This document shows, one piece after another, positions 20,901-31,619 of a DNA stretch of 64,000 nt; positions within the stretch are counted from its first letter, which is position 1, and every line of letters starts with the position of its first letter. The position numbers and the translations under genes were made by a program. A model generated the notes under the pieces. That model was not told the origin of the DNA. It saw nothing but the letters and a program-made list of their open reading frames with translations, and did no database searches. Location of the stretch: positions 1,426,001-1,490,000 of the forward strand of contig OZ345353.1 in assembly GCA_977006965.1 (NCBI GenBank), in the 5' to 3' direction. This DNA is from Phymatolithon calcareum. Its lineage: Eukaryota; Rhodophyta; Florideophyceae; Hapalidiales.

Positions 20901-22139
20901 GCTTCAGGTAATATTGTGAAGCAATACAGAGGGCATGAACGTTCGACGACTTCCGTGGTAGTTTGCTACGGAGGGCGGAGGATTGTGTCGGGATCCGACG
21001 ACTCGAAAATCTGTGTATGGGAATACGAAACGGAAAAGCTGGCATTCCCCCCACTATCGGAGCATAAAAGTCGTGTTGAAAGCCTCTCCGTAACTCCGAA
21101 TAGCCTGTGGATGGCCTCTGGCCATTACGATGGTACAATATGTGTGTGGGAGACCCATGAGCACAAATTCGAGCTTTGGGATACATTACGGGGGCATTCT
21201 GATGCTGTCTCTTCGGTTGCGTTATCTTCGAATGGTGACTTCCTGGTGTCTGGTTCCCATGACGGCAAGATTTTGCTGTGGAGAAGAGCTGGGACCAGTT
21301 TTGTGAAAAAGGAAGTTTATTCTGGATCACGCATTTTTGGCGTCGCGTTGAGCGTAGATGGCTGCAAAATGGTGGCAGCTGAACCTGATTCCGACATTAT
21401 AAGATGCTGGGATATTATCTCGCCTACACCGGGAAGTGAATCAGAAGAAAACACCACTTTGTCGCATTCTGATATCCATTCTTGGCGATTTGAAGAATTG
21501 TGGCATAGCAAGGTAAAAGAAGGCCGGTCTGTTGTTGTGTCTCCCGACGGAAGGTTTGTTATTTGTGGATGTCAGATTGGTGTGGAGGTATTGGAAATGG
21601 CGAACGGGCAGTTGAAGAAAAGATTCGGAGGAGTGAACTCTATCAATTATGGAGTTGGAGTCAGTCACGATTTGTCAAAGGCCGCAAGTGTATATTTCGA
21701 TCATACGCTGCGCCTATGGGATTATGAGTCTGCAATTGGATCGCAAGCTCCTTCAAACGCACAGAGTCCGTCAGATGTCGACGGCGGGAACGACGACGAT
21801 GTGCAGGTTCGTTCGCTTCAATCATGGATTGAAGAGGGATCAAAATCGGGGCGTGAAGTCAACTGCAATCCGTCGACCATTTGCGAAGTGAAAAACATCT
21901 GGAATGTAGAGAAGGATTATGTTTGCAATGCCTTAGATGGGTCCTCGAACAGGGTCGTGCTCACCACGATGATTGCGCCGTTTCCGATGGACAAATGCGA
22001 GCTGAAATACGACAAGAATACCGGAACTTTTAAGGGACGAATCACCCCTGGTGCATCCGAAATTCAGTTCATTTGTGTTCAGTCGAAAGGTACAAGTGTA
22101 TTTGATGTCATTGGGAGCAGCCATTTACAAAGCAGTTAA
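17991..22139 (+). pseudogene. Full-length NB-ARC/WD40 STAND gene with one in-frame stop
   Basis: Collinear over its whole length with the intact gene at 34106-38239. One TAA (18615-18617) replaces a CAA glutamine codon after the N-terminal helical domain. The same TAA is in units 1 and 2, so it predates the tandem duplication. Everything after the stop is open to 22139 and keeps all NB-ARC motifs and WD40 repeats. Only ~45 bp separate the unit-2 breakpoint from its ATG, so the native promoter region seen at 33684-34105 is missing. It could yield a 208-aa N-terminal protein and, with internal initiation, an 1148-aa NB-ARC/WD40 protein. Confidence 0.85.
18693..22139 (+). CDS. Possible N-terminally truncated NB-ARC/WD40 protein (1148 aa)
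   Basis: This is the open part of the preceding gene after its internal stop, starting at the next in-frame ATG. It has the P-loop GMGGVGKTT, Walker B LLLLDDLW, RNBS-B RIAISTRD, GLPL (GGLPIALAVAG), an MHD-like HDLVLDIC, and about six WD40 blades ending in LRLWDY. A ~135-residue C-terminal extension follows. The hydrophobic N-terminal helix domain, the likely effector, is absent. NB-ARC ATPases switch between ADP-bound off and ATP-bound oligomeric states; WD40 repeats usually sense the ligand. Whether this frame is translated is unknown; no promoter of its own is visible. Confidence 0.5.
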   Translation: MIKDQKSTSSAPSSKHRIARWFKSVFKAVDKETALHEIQEILDDVATSLGNHVMHLGNVKPSAPKHRIDDQNLVLNHSKDQNTKKYTTFEGNLKGLVLGDFDAVEGVGEQDPSARICAAIGKNKLNSVLGMGGVGKTTALIGLASDSEVKEHFVDGIFTVRLGRQITAKSVIEQIAKMMPLRKIERAKILGAKSVPDAVQSAQPHFAKKKCLLLLDDLWNTDVSRDGFLADLSKLLDNSPESRIAISTRDNEIANEARKNKVFFDMRDPTGEISKSILFKNAGIGKPAEELNWFSRVIEEREFVAACDKVLRVCGGLPIALAVAGSEISIRWGSEGDVLRRVRLLEKYAGEIEHNKSKLTKTEPGKINYESSLFAAIQASLDSLEQQESSSNSAGSSNSVSRMSAVDMFRALSVLKNQAFVPLSMLSRLWGVSEGPTSNVNFVMEKTKCIAKKLSDRSLVTTCSREVNRGQGAVQGITVHDLVLDICRDLAGENCSFWHECVVDGYAKDLRDTETDSSAQALPTSGKGWNRSLRRASVDLRPWYNEAIENDGYLYENLTWHLDGAGKLYELARLLLDVRWSTLRVKVGGILSLKNDFDILVAALDKKKNASGAQASGIECNVILPVKMIFKALRCGWSRIRAHPQTISFEMFGRLLDLSQEMSLVKSFLRNVEECAVAPWLCPLSQCLANPKDGLDLETSFEGSSVHRCIPLDVAFFPCGSLVAVAIGRDIVVVQTASGNIVKQYRGHERSTTSVVVCYGGRRIVSGSDDSKICVWEYETEKLAFPPLSEHKSRVESLSVTPNSLWMASGHYDGTICVWETHEHKFELWDTLRGHSDAVSSVALSSNGDFLVSGSHDGKILLWRRAGTSFVKKEVYSGSRIFGVALSVDGCKMVAAEPDSDIIRCWDIISPTPGSESEENTTLSHSDIHSWRFEELWHSKVKEGRSVVVSPDGRFVICGCQIGVEVLEMANGQLKKRFGGVNSINYGVGVSHDLSKAASVYFDHTLRLWDYESAIGSQAPSNAQSPSDVDGGNDDDVQVRSLQSWIEEGSKSGREVNCNPSTICEVKNIWNVEKDYVCNALDGSSNRVVLTTMIAPFPMDKCELKYDKNTGTFKGRITPGASEIQFICVQSKGTSVFDVIGSSHLQSS

Positions 22140-22707
22140 CTGATGCTTTGTAATTTACAGCAAGCAGACAGCAGCGGGCAGAACACGAGAGATTTTCCGT
22201 TCGTTATCACTCTGCGCAAAGACGATTTGTACGGTATCGATGTCGAAGACAAGTGACCCCAAAACCGAGGGACTTCTGGAAGAATGTTGATTATTTTTAG
22301 AATTGATTAAAATTTGAAGCTCACTCCGTGGAGTGACCCTTGCTGGGCATGGGAGTGCAGCCGCATACAGAGCCCTGTTGTGAAGTTCGATATGAGATTG
22401 ATGTCATCGGGTTGTTCTGAGCGCCGGGGGAGGGCGGACCTGCGGCTAGAAGAACGGTCTGGCTTTGGTTTCTATTTTTCTGATTTTAGAAATGGCAAAG
22501 CCATCATCGTCATCATGACGATGACTGAGGCCCGGTCTATACAGTACAGACTTTTTCGTGCCCGTGCTGTGCCCGCTTAATTACAAAAAATTGAAGTAAA
22601 TTGAGCAAAATGCTGTGGATGTCCATACGCCGAATGGCAGAATTTGTCGTTCGACGACAGTCTGTCATTGCTGTACGCCAGCGCTGCTGAAACGGCTACA
22701 GTATTAA

Positions 22708-22858
22708 CTAGATGTTCGCATCGTTCAGAGGAATACCTGGCATCGGAATGGCCCTCACAAGCACGGGAACGGTGGCATGTAAGATTTCGAACACCGTCGA
22801 TCGCCCAAGGTTGAACGCCAACATCTGGTCAAGATGCGAACTGCCTTCCAATCAACAT
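22708..22858 (-). pseudogene. Helix-turn-helix-like transposase fragment (PIF/Harbinger-like?)
   Basis: On the minus strand a short frame reads LDQMLAFNLGRSTVFEILHA then IPMPGIPLND before a stop. The pattern of a helix-turn-helix ending in STVFEI followed by a proline-rich turn resembles the N-terminal part of PIF/Harbinger nucleases. No catalytic residues are present. It lies in the segment found only in type A spacers (copies I and IV). Identification is tentative. Confidence 0.3.
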
Positions 22859-23114
22859 AGAGCTACTGCAAGCCAAACTGCTGGCTCTATCACGCGCACC
22901 ACTTGAGCACATCGCTTTTACTGCATTCCGAGCCAAACGGTGGCGAACGAGGCGAAGAGAATTAAGAATACAGGCCTTTCCATCCTGAAACATCGTTTAA
23001 ATTTCGCGTCATTGAGTCCTCCTGTGATGAAAACGAATGACTTCCGGTGCCGTCATCTCGATGCACGACGCATTGTCAACGTGCAGGTAGTAGCAGTCAT
23101 TCTGGACAGTAGTA

Positions 23115-23442
23115 ATGTCTACAAATCAGATTCAGTACTCCGAGAAGTACTACGACTCGATCTTCTAGTACCGGTAAGCACCATTCTGCCACTGCAAAAC
23201 CAGTCGTGACCATTCCTGTGCTCTTTGTCCTGACTTTTTCTTCTCTTTTTTCTTTTCTCCCTTCGCAGTCATGTGATTCTTCCTCAGGACGTCGCCAAGC
23301 ACGTACCAAAGGGTCAGCTCCTTAGCGAAAATGAGTGGCGCTCTCTCGGCGTTCAGCAGAGCCGCGGTTGGGTTACTACGCCATTCACAGGCCGGAACCT
23401 CACATTCTGCTTTTCCGCCGCGAGAAGAACGGCAACTACTGA
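23115..23442 (+). pseudogene. CKS1: CKS1 pseudogene, copy I
   Basis: Exon 1 (23115-23173) encodes the family start (QIQYSEKYYDSIF) but has TAG at 23166-23168 where copy V has GAG. The 95-nt intron (GTAAGC...TTCGCAG) is intact. Exon 2 (23269-23442) carries [15 protein letters not shown] and [17 protein letters not shown], then lost one C in the codon run encoding [11 protein letters not shown], so the frame shifts before the conserved end. CKS proteins bind cyclin-dependent kinases and recognise phosphorylated substrates; the usual length is ~79 aa, and 77 is implied here. Two lesions make this copy dead. Confidence 0.92.
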
Positions 23443-23960
23443 TCCTTTCAACCACTTCACGTGCGTCTCTTGTTTCGCTCTCGAGTTGGGGGGGCAGGCT
23501 TGACGCTATTCGTGAAATGGTGCAATCGCGTCGCGGCGGCTTTGGCTCTTTGAGCTAGTTGCATGTGTTGTGCTTTGTGTTGCAGGGAGACGCTTATCTA
23601 CTCTAGCCATGGATAATGTAATTTGGTTTGTAATAACTCTGCTGAACGTCGCTCTGCTCAAGTCTTTGTGCTCGGACTTGTATGGCATTTCTTTAGTAGG
23701 CATTTCGATTCGGCAACATGTTTAGTTCTTTTTGCATTGTGGCACAACATTTGCCTGATTGCCAACCTGTTGGCACATCGTCAGAAACATAAATTTCCTC
23801 TGGGAAGGCAATTGTCCACAAACGCGATTTGCTTGAGATTGTCGCAGGTACACTCTCTACGACGCAAGACTACTATCCCTTGTTAAGAGTCCATCGCGGT
23901 GCGACCTTACCCTCCAACTCAACATCCACACACCAATCCATAACTCCCAGGCACCACTGC

Positions 23961-25100
23961 TTACAAAGACGCTCTGCCGTCGGGTCGATTCCGCGGGCTG
24001 ATATCTCGCACAAACACAGACTCGGCTCGCGATGCAACAGAATGGAGCGCTTCTCCAGATCTCAAATCCGCCAATGTACCACACTGCCATTTCCCTGGTG
24101 ACACTTCATCACCAGTGTCGTACGCAAAGTGGTGCAACCCACTCGGCAGCTCCGGGTTAATTTCCGTACTCTCGTCTGACTCTCGCTTCTTCCGTTTACG
24201 CAAGCACAACGCGATAATTCCCACACCGAACAGCGCCACAAATACTGTCAGCCCGATGGCGAGCGCAAGCTCCGTCTTCGATGTGCGCGACGATTTTTGC
24301 AGTACCTTGCTGGAGGCACGCACCTCCTCGTCGCAGTTCCGGTACTGCGCGCACACCAAGCGGCCCGTCGCAGCCGCGAAGTGGAGGTAGTATATGAGTA
24401 ATTCTGGACGGGTCACTGCGGCGCCACTACGATGGGTAAAGGAGATGGCGGAGCGGTTCTGGACCGCGAGTGTGCCATTAAATAAAGGCGGTTTATGAAC
24501 GCGAAACTACGCGAGATTAGCCGTGGAGACGTCCGCGAAGTAGAATTGGACGGAGACTGTATCTATTCGACTGACAGATAAACCGCCCGGGCGCCAGATC
24601 ACGATTCGGTTACGTGACTGCGCGGGATCGCGTTGGAAGACTTTGTCAGTAGAGCAGAATAGCCAGCCCAAGATGCCGTTGTCGATCACATATTCCAGCA
24701 CAAAGGTTGAAGTAGTGGTGGCGACAGTGGGCTGGAATTCGATATCGACGGTGAGTTTGTCTTTGGATTGCTTGTCAAGGCTGGGAATTTTGAATCGGGA
24801 GTTGTTGAGCACTTGTGTGATTGAAACGTCACGGATGGTTTGAGTCGACTGCTTGATCAGCACGCGATGCAATTGCGAGACCGTCCAGGGTGAGCGAAAA
24901 TATTCCGTTACTTTCGTGGTGCAGGAGGATGTGATGGTGACGTTTGCCGATAGCGAGCATCAGAACGGAGGCGTGAGTGAAGTGTCTGAACCTGAAGGGA
25001 AGACACAAGGCCTTTGTTTTCGGATCGTGTCCACAGGTTCAGATGCAGCGTTCCCAGCGCTCATAAATACCAGTAGACTTGCAAAGAAGGCGTTTCGCAT
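23961..25100 (-). pseudogene. Type I membrane-protein pseudogene, copy I
   Basis: One minus-strand frame of 380 codons, with two stops inside. It starts with a clear signal peptide (MRNAFFASLLVFMSAGNAAS), then a cysteine-containing, Thr/Ser-rich ectodomain with TVATTTSTFVLEYVIDNG and RIVIWRPGGL. A single transmembrane helix follows (LALAIGLTVFVALFGVGIIAL), then a basic stop-transfer RKRKK and a ~75-residue acidic/serine-rich tail. A TGA after LTPPF and a TAG after STANL occur at the same places in all four copies, so they predate the amplification. The family is not recognised. Confidence 0.6.
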
Positions 25101-26539
25101 GGTGGTCAAACCGTGTCGGTGAGCGAGGTAGCGTGAAGGAGGCTGACGGTAAGGAGTTGGAGGGCGGTGACACGGAAGACGTCAACCTTCTGCGGCAGTG
25201 GCGGTGGTGAGCATGGGGGGAGGAACTCTGCGGTGTGAGTTGGTCCCAGGAGTGCGACAGCGGTTGAAATTGGAGTTAGGGGAGCATCATGATAAGAGGG
25301 CGAGCAGGGCGTTGTACAGGGCGGTTGCAGAGCCGGTCTCGCGGCCGGCCCGAGTCACAAGACGCGATGGAAACGAGATTTATGCAAATATTTCTTGGCT
25401 CAGCGGCGACGACTTGAATCACATTGACGTTACAAGTTGTGATAGATTCGCTTTTCTTGGCCGAATCTCGCGCAAGGCCCAATCACTTTGTGCTTCGTAA
25501 TCTTTGCTTTCCGGCTCGCCGCTCTTCGCCATCATGATGAATCAGACTAAGGACGTATCAAATTTTTGCATAGCCCCGTACACATTTTGCCATCCGACGG
25601 TGCTTGCACTGAAGAATTCTCCGTGCAATTACCTCGTATCAGCCCCTGTACTGCACTGATCGATCCTTCCAGTCCACAGAAAAAAAGATGATAAGAAGCG
25701 ATGGATATGACCATCATGATCATGATCATGATGGCGATGATCGCCTGTACGAACTCGTGCTAACGAGCATTGACCACTTCAACAGATTAAATGACGTCTG
25801 CAGCGCGAACACCACAGAACCCACACCACAGGCGTCATCAAGGCTCAAAAATGGGGCACCACATGCACATCATGATGTTGACATAAATTTCAGTAGCCCA
25901 GCGCAAGTAAGCTTGGAAACATGAGTAGATAAATACTACATGTTGCGGTTTCTTCGGACGTACTTCATACCGAAGAACATGGGCATCGCCGCTCCGGCGA
26001 TAGACGTCCCTCTAGAACGCACCAAGTCAACCCACATTCACTGCCTTTTGTACCCCCTTTTGTATCTCGTCCGCTCCACAATTCAGTCCAGTTCAATTGT
26101 CATGCAACACAACGCCTTCACAGTGCAATTCCACTGTAGCTTTTTCTCCCAAATTGTGAAATCTTCAAAATGAGTGCTGCTCATCAATTACAAGACCCAC
26201 TCTTTCATCAGCATCTGATGCGTTTCTCACGCAGGAGAGAGGATCACGGCCTTCTGCACATGCCCTGTACCGCCGGCGCCAATTGCTCTCAAATTGCCAA
26301 GGATAAAGGGCAAACAAAAGAGAGAATGAGGTCGGCGGTCACTCCTTTCTCAGAGCCACCTCAAAAACGATTCACACAGAACTGCGAGTGATGACAACAC
26401 TGCATCCACCAGCCTGATTCAAGCGAGAACAAAGATTCGCCTCATTACCACAATTATCACCATTCAAGCAAACAATTGCAAGATGATATCCGAACGTTCG
26501 CTGCACAACCCGCATTCTCTGTCGCATTCCTTCACCACG
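25101..26539. other. Spacer segment with short unrecognised frames
   Basis: Plus-strand frames kept in most copies include an Asp/His-rich one at 25688-25924 (over the microsatellite CATGATCATGATCATGATGG), 25940-26173 (77 codons) and 26170-26391 (73 codons). None has a recognisable domain. Conservation is equally high in noncoding parts of the unit, so it does not argue for coding. Confidence 0.3.
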
Positions 26540-26899
26540 TTATGCAATACTATTGTACGCATGATGAATGATTTCCAGAAGCCGCTCCCTCCGCACCCGG
26601 TCTTCCGTCAGCAAAAACTCGTCATTCTGCGGCACATAAACCTGCTCCACGCGACACTGACCATCGTCAAAATATGGATCATCCGATAAAACCAACGCCG
26701 TCGCCGAAGCCCCGTGTAGTCTCGGCGACGCCGGTACGGGCATGAACCGCTCTCCCTCGCAAAACATTCCACCCTCGATACTCCCCAACATCAGCGCCGC
26801 GTGCCGCGATGACGGCGCCTGTCCGTTCTTAACCACTGTTCGTCCGAACGGTACTGCGGCAGCCAATAGCCCTGCCACGGGCCCCGCCCTGACCGCCAA
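26540..26899 (-). CDS. Unrecognised 119-codon frame, copy I
   Basis: Minus-strand frame open in all four spacer copies, with an acidic and tyrosine-containing end (DDPYFDDGQCRVEQVYVPQN then RVRRERLLEIIHHAYN). The frame opens at TTG shortly after an in-frame stop; the first ATG is codon 37. The 5' part may therefore be a spliced exon, preceded by a pyrimidine-rich stretch. A possible upstream exon is an arginine-rich, mitochondrial-presequence-like frame about 200 bp further upstream on the same strand (MPTAFLATSALSARRTS in copies IV and V). Function unknown. Confidence 0.4.
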   Translation of the reverse strand: MAVRAGPVAGLLAAAVPFGRTVVKNGQAPSSRHAALMLGSIEGGMFCEGERFMPVPASPRLHGASATALVLSDDPYFDDGQCRVEQVYVPQNDEFLLTEDRVRRERLLEIIHHAYNSIA

Positions 26900-27149
26900 G
26901 AGAGCGAGAGAAAAAATGTGTAGTCGAGAAGACCGGCACGGCTAGCCTGCTGAGGACTTGGAAGAACTGGTAGCACCCAAGCCAGAGTGCGCGCGCAGCC
27001 GATGCAGACTCATGCCCGGCCCCATGCCCGGTCTTGAGCACTGTCGCGCTCGGAGGACGGATGTTCGCCGTGCGGACAGAGCAGATGTTGCGAGGAAAGC
27101 CGTCGGCATCGAGGGGTGGAGAAGCTAAGCGTTGTGCAGTCTACATATA

Positions 27150-28373
27150 TGAGCTCTAGTCGTGTCCATACATTCTCACGGGAAGAAAGTGCTGAAAACT
27201 TATTTTTTACTTATTTTCAGAAAATTGCTGTAAAGAATCAAAAAGCCATCGAAGGTGTTCACTTAGAATTCCCATGTCGACTGTTGTAAAATTGAGCTCC
27301 TTGAAAGGCCTTGCCATTTTTGTCCAAAGAAATGCCGATTCTGTCGGTACCGTTAACGACAGTAGACGCTCGAAGAACAATGCGTCCTAGTCCACACCCC
27401 TTTTGCAGCTAATTTGCTCATTCAAATGATGTGTATTCTGCGAGGATGAACCGTTTCAGAATTGTCGATACTGTAGAGTTGTTCTGCTGAAAAATATTCG
27501 TACAATCAATGAAATGATCTACCGGATCGCGGGGGAAACTATAGTTTCGAAAATTCTCATCGATTGCGGGAAGTGTTACTCCGTCTGAGTCGAGGACTGC
27601 CTGCTGAACTGGTCAACTGACGGATTAAATACGATACCTCCAGCAACCATAAACTTCGGTTTGCAAAGCTATTCGAATGTACCACAATCAGGGCCGTCGT
27701 CGATAGATATGTTGTCCCCATAAGTTCTGATTTGCTGTACCACGGCACTGCTGTTCGTAAACTGGGCCATTGTGTTGTTCGTTCGTGCGATACTTGGATT
27801 TCTTATATTAGTCGGCGATAGCTTTATCAGAAGTCAATAGCCACCGTGAGTCTCGAAGGCAGAGCCTCATATCCCATGGAAAATGTAATGGTCTTGCACT
27901 CATGGACTAAACTCGATTATTTTGCTTTAGTTGCAAGATCACGCAATACAATAAAGTGATCCAAGGGGACATCACCGTCATGTGGAGCACTCCAGCGCAA
28001 CTTACGTCAATCAGGAATCTTCTGTAGTTGGTCAGGTATGTGTCAAGATTTGAAGTCGCCTTGAATGCAACCAGCAATGTAGTCGGAATGTTTCCTTACG
28101 TGGCCAAGATGATATCGCACCCGCGCTTTGCAGCGCCCACCACCGGTAATCGCACGCAGCTCATTATCTCCATCAGATGCGATTTTAATGTACTCTACTC
28201 CTGTCATCATCCAATTTCGTAGCTCTAGACCTGACGCGAGGTCGAGAGAGAATACTTTAGGTCTACATCATTTAATGATATCACTGCTCCGTACTGTTGC
28301 ACTCTTAGGGTCGGCAAGATAGTCGGCACTCGCTCTCTCCCCAATTGTGGGTTTCTTGAGATGCGATTAATAC
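27150..28373. other. End segment of spacer unit I
   Basis: Present in all complete spacer copies. In copy IV this boundary is where a piggyBac element inserted. The minus strand around 27430-27610 has an open stretch (LPAIDENFRNYSFPRDPVD and on) interrupted by a stop, so it may be a relic exon. No domain recognised. Confidence 0.35.
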
Positions 28374-29368
28374 GTGTGTGGGAGACCCATGAGCACAAAT
28401 TCGAGCTTTGGGATACATTACGGGGGCATTCTGGTATTGTCTCTTCGGTTGCGTTATCTTCGAAAGGTGGCTTCCTGGTGTCTGGTTCCCATGACGGCAA
28501 GATTTTGCTGTGGAGAAGAGCTGGGACCAATTTTGTGAAAAAGGAAGTTTATTCTGGATCATCCATTAATGGCGTCGCGTTGAGCGTAGATGGCTGCAAA
28601 ATGGTGGCAGCTGAACCTGATTCCAGCTTTATAAGATGCTGGGATGTTATCTCGCCTAAAACGGGAAGCGAATCAGAAGGAAACAGCACTTTGTCGCATT
28701 CTGATATCCATTCTTGGCGATTTGAAGAATTGTGGCATAGCAAGGTAAAAGGAGGCCGGTCTGTTGTTGTGTCTCCCGACGGAAGGTTTGTTATTTGTGC
28801 ATCTCGTCTTGGTGTGGAGGTATTGGAAATGGCGAACGGGCAGTTGAAGAAAAGATTCCCAGGATGGCACGCAGTCTCTAATGCAGTTGCAGTCAGTCGC
28901 GATTCATCGAAGGCCGCAAGTGTATATTTCGATCTTACGCTGTGCCTATGGGATTATGAGTCTGCAATTGAATCGCAAGCTCCTTCAAACGCACAGAGTC
29001 CGTCAGATGTCGACGGCGGGAACGACGACGATGTACAGGTTCGTTTGCTTCTATCATGGATTGAAGAGGGATCAAAATCGGGGCATGAAGTCAACTGCAG
29101 CCCGTCGACCATTTCCGAAGTGAAAAACATCTGGAATGTAGACAACGATTATGTTTCCCATGCGTTGGATTGGTCTTCGAAATGGGTCGTGCTCAGCGCG
29201 ATTGCGCCGTTTCCGATGGACAAATGCGAGCTGAAATACGACGAGAATACCGGAACTTTTGAGGGACGAATCATCACTGGTGCACCTAAAATTCAGTTCA
29301 TTTGTGTTCAGTCGAAAGGTACAAGTGTATTTGACGTCATTAAGCGCGGCCATTTACAAAGCAGTTAA
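28374..29368 (+). pseudogene. WD40-only 3' fragment of STAND gene, copy II
   Basis: Homology to the intact gene starts abruptly at residue ~1047 (VWETHEHKFELWD) and runs open to the normal end (HLQSS). It encodes about 330 residues, i.e. roughly the last four WD40 blades and the C-terminal extension. It lacks NB-ARC and any native start; an ATG at 28361 in the joined spacer sequence happens to be in frame. The same 5' breakpoint is found at 43910 and 58619. It lacks a promoter of the gene and is unlikely to fold as a complete propeller. Confidence 0.85.
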
Positions 29369-29745
29369 ATGATGCTTTGTAATTTACAGCAAGCAGACAG
29401 CGGCGAGCAGAACACGAACGATTTTCAGTTCGTTATCACTCTGCGCAAAGACGATTTGTACGGCATCGATGTCGAAGACAAGTGCCCCCAAAACCGAGGG
29501 ACTTCTGGAAGAATGTTGATTATATTTAGAGTTGATTAAAATTTGAAGCTCACTCCGTGACCCTTGCTGGGCACGGTAGTGCAGCCGCATACACAGCCCT
29601 GTTTTGAAGGTGATATGAGATCGATGTCATCGGGTTGTTCTGAGCGCCGGGGGAGCGCGGACCTGTGGCTAGAAGAACGGTCTGGCTTTGGTTTCTATTT
29701 TTCTGATTTTAGAAATGGCAAAGCCATCATCGCCATCATGGCGAT
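28374..29745 (+). repeat. Segmental duplication unit II (truncated)
   Basis: This matches the other units from the WD40 breakpoint through the 3' flank to about 29745 (AGCCATCATCGCCATCATGG), where it stops and CDC45 pseudogene sequence follows. The rest of the spacer, including CKS1, is absent. Confidence 0.82.
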
Positions 29746-29879
29746 GATGTGCATGATGCACTTGATACCTGAATGCAGGGCCATCAGGTCGGCTCGGGAA
29801 GGTCTACTGAAGTTTCGATAGGGACAAAATATTATTTTATCCGCATGGCTTAGAACGCACAAAACTCTCATATTGAATA

Positions 29880-31357
29880 TTACGGCCAAGATAACAGCTG
29901 CTAAGCGGTCATCAAGTGCCGCCTTGCACTCCGTTTTCATGAAACACCACCGTTGCTTACTCTCCTTCAACGGAATGCCCAGCGTTGCGAGCAGCTCCAA
30001 TAATCGCCTTCGACCCGGTTGTCGCCATGCAGCGCGACGAGTTACAGTATACGAACTGTACAACAGGGAGTCGTAGAGTGTCCAGTGACGCACAAGATCT
30101 AGACGGAGTTCTGTGCTCGGAGCCACGCGATGCGCGACAAGCTCACGGCACGCGGCGGCGGATTATCCGCCAGCTTCCTGCGAGGAGTCACCGTTGCCTT
30201 CGGATGCCGCTGTGGGCGCAAGAGCGGATATTTGTGCCCGGAAATACTCCAGTGTCGAGATAGAGATCATCGGCTAGACCAGCGCATAGATACTGATTCG
30301 TCACGCCCACGATGGCCATCCAGAGAGTCGATACTTGAACGACGGAGAGTTGACGCGAGGTTTTGGCTGAGACAGGCTGAGCTCATTGCAAGTGAAGTGT
30401 GGGCATAGTAATCGCGAAGTGCCTCTTTCTCTACGCTCCCGATGTCGTTCCGGCGAGACTTGCGCTTTCTCCGTCTTCGACGTCGACTTCCCTCACTTTG
30501 GCCCGTGCTGGTGTGCTCTCCGTTTTCATCCGAACGACGGCGCTTGTGCAATCGGCGTCGTGATAAGCGGCTCTCGCTGGCAGTTTCCGTGGTTCCCGAA
30601 TTTGTCCTTGTGCGCTTTGAAGCAGATTCAGATGGCGAGCCTTCGTAGTCGGAGGCGGCGCCACTGTCTTTGCTTTTTTCAAAGCTGGCGGGACGCTCTC
30701 GCGAATGCTCAGACTCTGATTCAGCTGCCGGAGATGCAGGTTCGTCTTCGTCGGACTTCGCCCCTAAGAGGCATCGGAGTCATAATCCCTGAGATCGCGG
30801 TCATCGGCATCACTGGACTGGGAATCGTCATCAGAGCCTGAGTCGCTCGCGTCAGAAAGATCATGGTCTGAGACATTGCCCCACTCGTCCTCCCATCCAA
30901 CATCAAGGGGTAGTGCCCCATGATCGAAAGTTTCATCATCGTCAAAAAGAACGACGCCATCACTGGTGATATTCTTCAGATGGAACGGACGGTGCCTGTC
31001 CATGACGTAAACTGGTGGCGGGGCAGGCATATCTGCGAGACCGAGTATTTTTTCGAGATTCACATTCGCACCGCAATTGATGCAAAGAACGGCACTAGGA
31101 GCGACGGCATTGTTGCCTTTCGCTAGGACGTCGAAGACGTCGACAAGATGAGAATAGCCCGAAACTGGGTGGACCTCATAGCGCACAAGGTCTGTTTTCA
31201 GGAGGGTGGTGAGGGTGCGGACGGCAGCGGCAGAGTCTGTGTCGGCGGAGACGAATATTAAGACGGGACCTGATGCGCCTGTGGGAATGCGTGGCAATGT
31301 GCCAACGCCTCGAAGAGCGTCCCAGGCATCGGGAAGCTGGGGAAGTGAGAGCAGCAT
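29880..31357 (-). pseudogene. CDC45: CDC45 pseudogene, 3'-truncated
   Basis: Reading down from the ATG at 31357, the protein shows the CDC45 N-terminal DHH-like core: VSADTDSAAAVRTL, VHPVSGYSHLVDVF, INCGANVNLEKIL and MDRHRPFHLKNI. The acidic Ser/Asp loop follows, then an Arg/Lys-rich stretch, EALRDYYAHTSLAMSSA, WMAIVGVTNQ and RLDLVRHWTLYDSLLYSSY. These pieces are in three frames, with shifts near 30766 and 30320. Homology fades near 29900, so the C-terminal ~40% is missing and the broken end abuts duplication unit II. CDC45 is the helicase co-factor (CMG complex) in DNA replication. This copy cannot make it. Confidence 0.88.
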
Positions 31358-31619
31358 TTAGATGGGATGGGAATATGGTGCCGATATGGAGGTGTCCCCG
31401 AGAGCAGGTGAAGGGTCCGCGTCGTTCGGGGATTGGGACAAGAAAGCTTGCGCAAGATGCCCGGAGAAGTGAAAGGCAGTTGCAGAGGAATGACTGCCTA
31501 TGCGCTGGGATGCTATAGGAGTGTTTCGTTTTCCCGCGAAATGGGGTATTTTTCGAATTTGGTACAATTTGATGTACTGTAAATCTCTTTCAATTGATAT
31601 GCATACAGTAGACAATCAA
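31358..31619. other. Intergenic 5' of CDC45 pseudogene
   Basis: No gene recognised; may include the old CDC45 upstream region. Confidence 0.35.

Larger units (their letters stand above)
21142..28373 (+). repeat. Segmental duplication unit I (WD40 end + spacer type A)
   Basis: Unit length is 7232 bp, from the GTGTGTGGG inside the WD40 region to the same string at 28374. It holds the WD40 3' end, a type A insertion upstream of CKS1 (22546-23093), CKS1 pseudogene, membrane-protein pseudogene, the 119-codon frame and a 1.2-kb end segment. The copies are 95-98% alike by eye. Confidence 0.88.

Noticed and set aside
25688-25924. Asp/His-rich frame as a metal-binding protein
   Set aside because: The His/Asp run comes from a CATGAT microsatellite, and one unit has lost the start by deletion.
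26483-26689. 68-codon plus-strand frame present in all units
   Set aside because: Antisense shadow of the 119-codon minus-strand frame; no independent support.
30764-31357. Functional CDC45 with introns
   Set aside because: The frame change at 30766 has no room for an intron, and the C-terminal part is absent.
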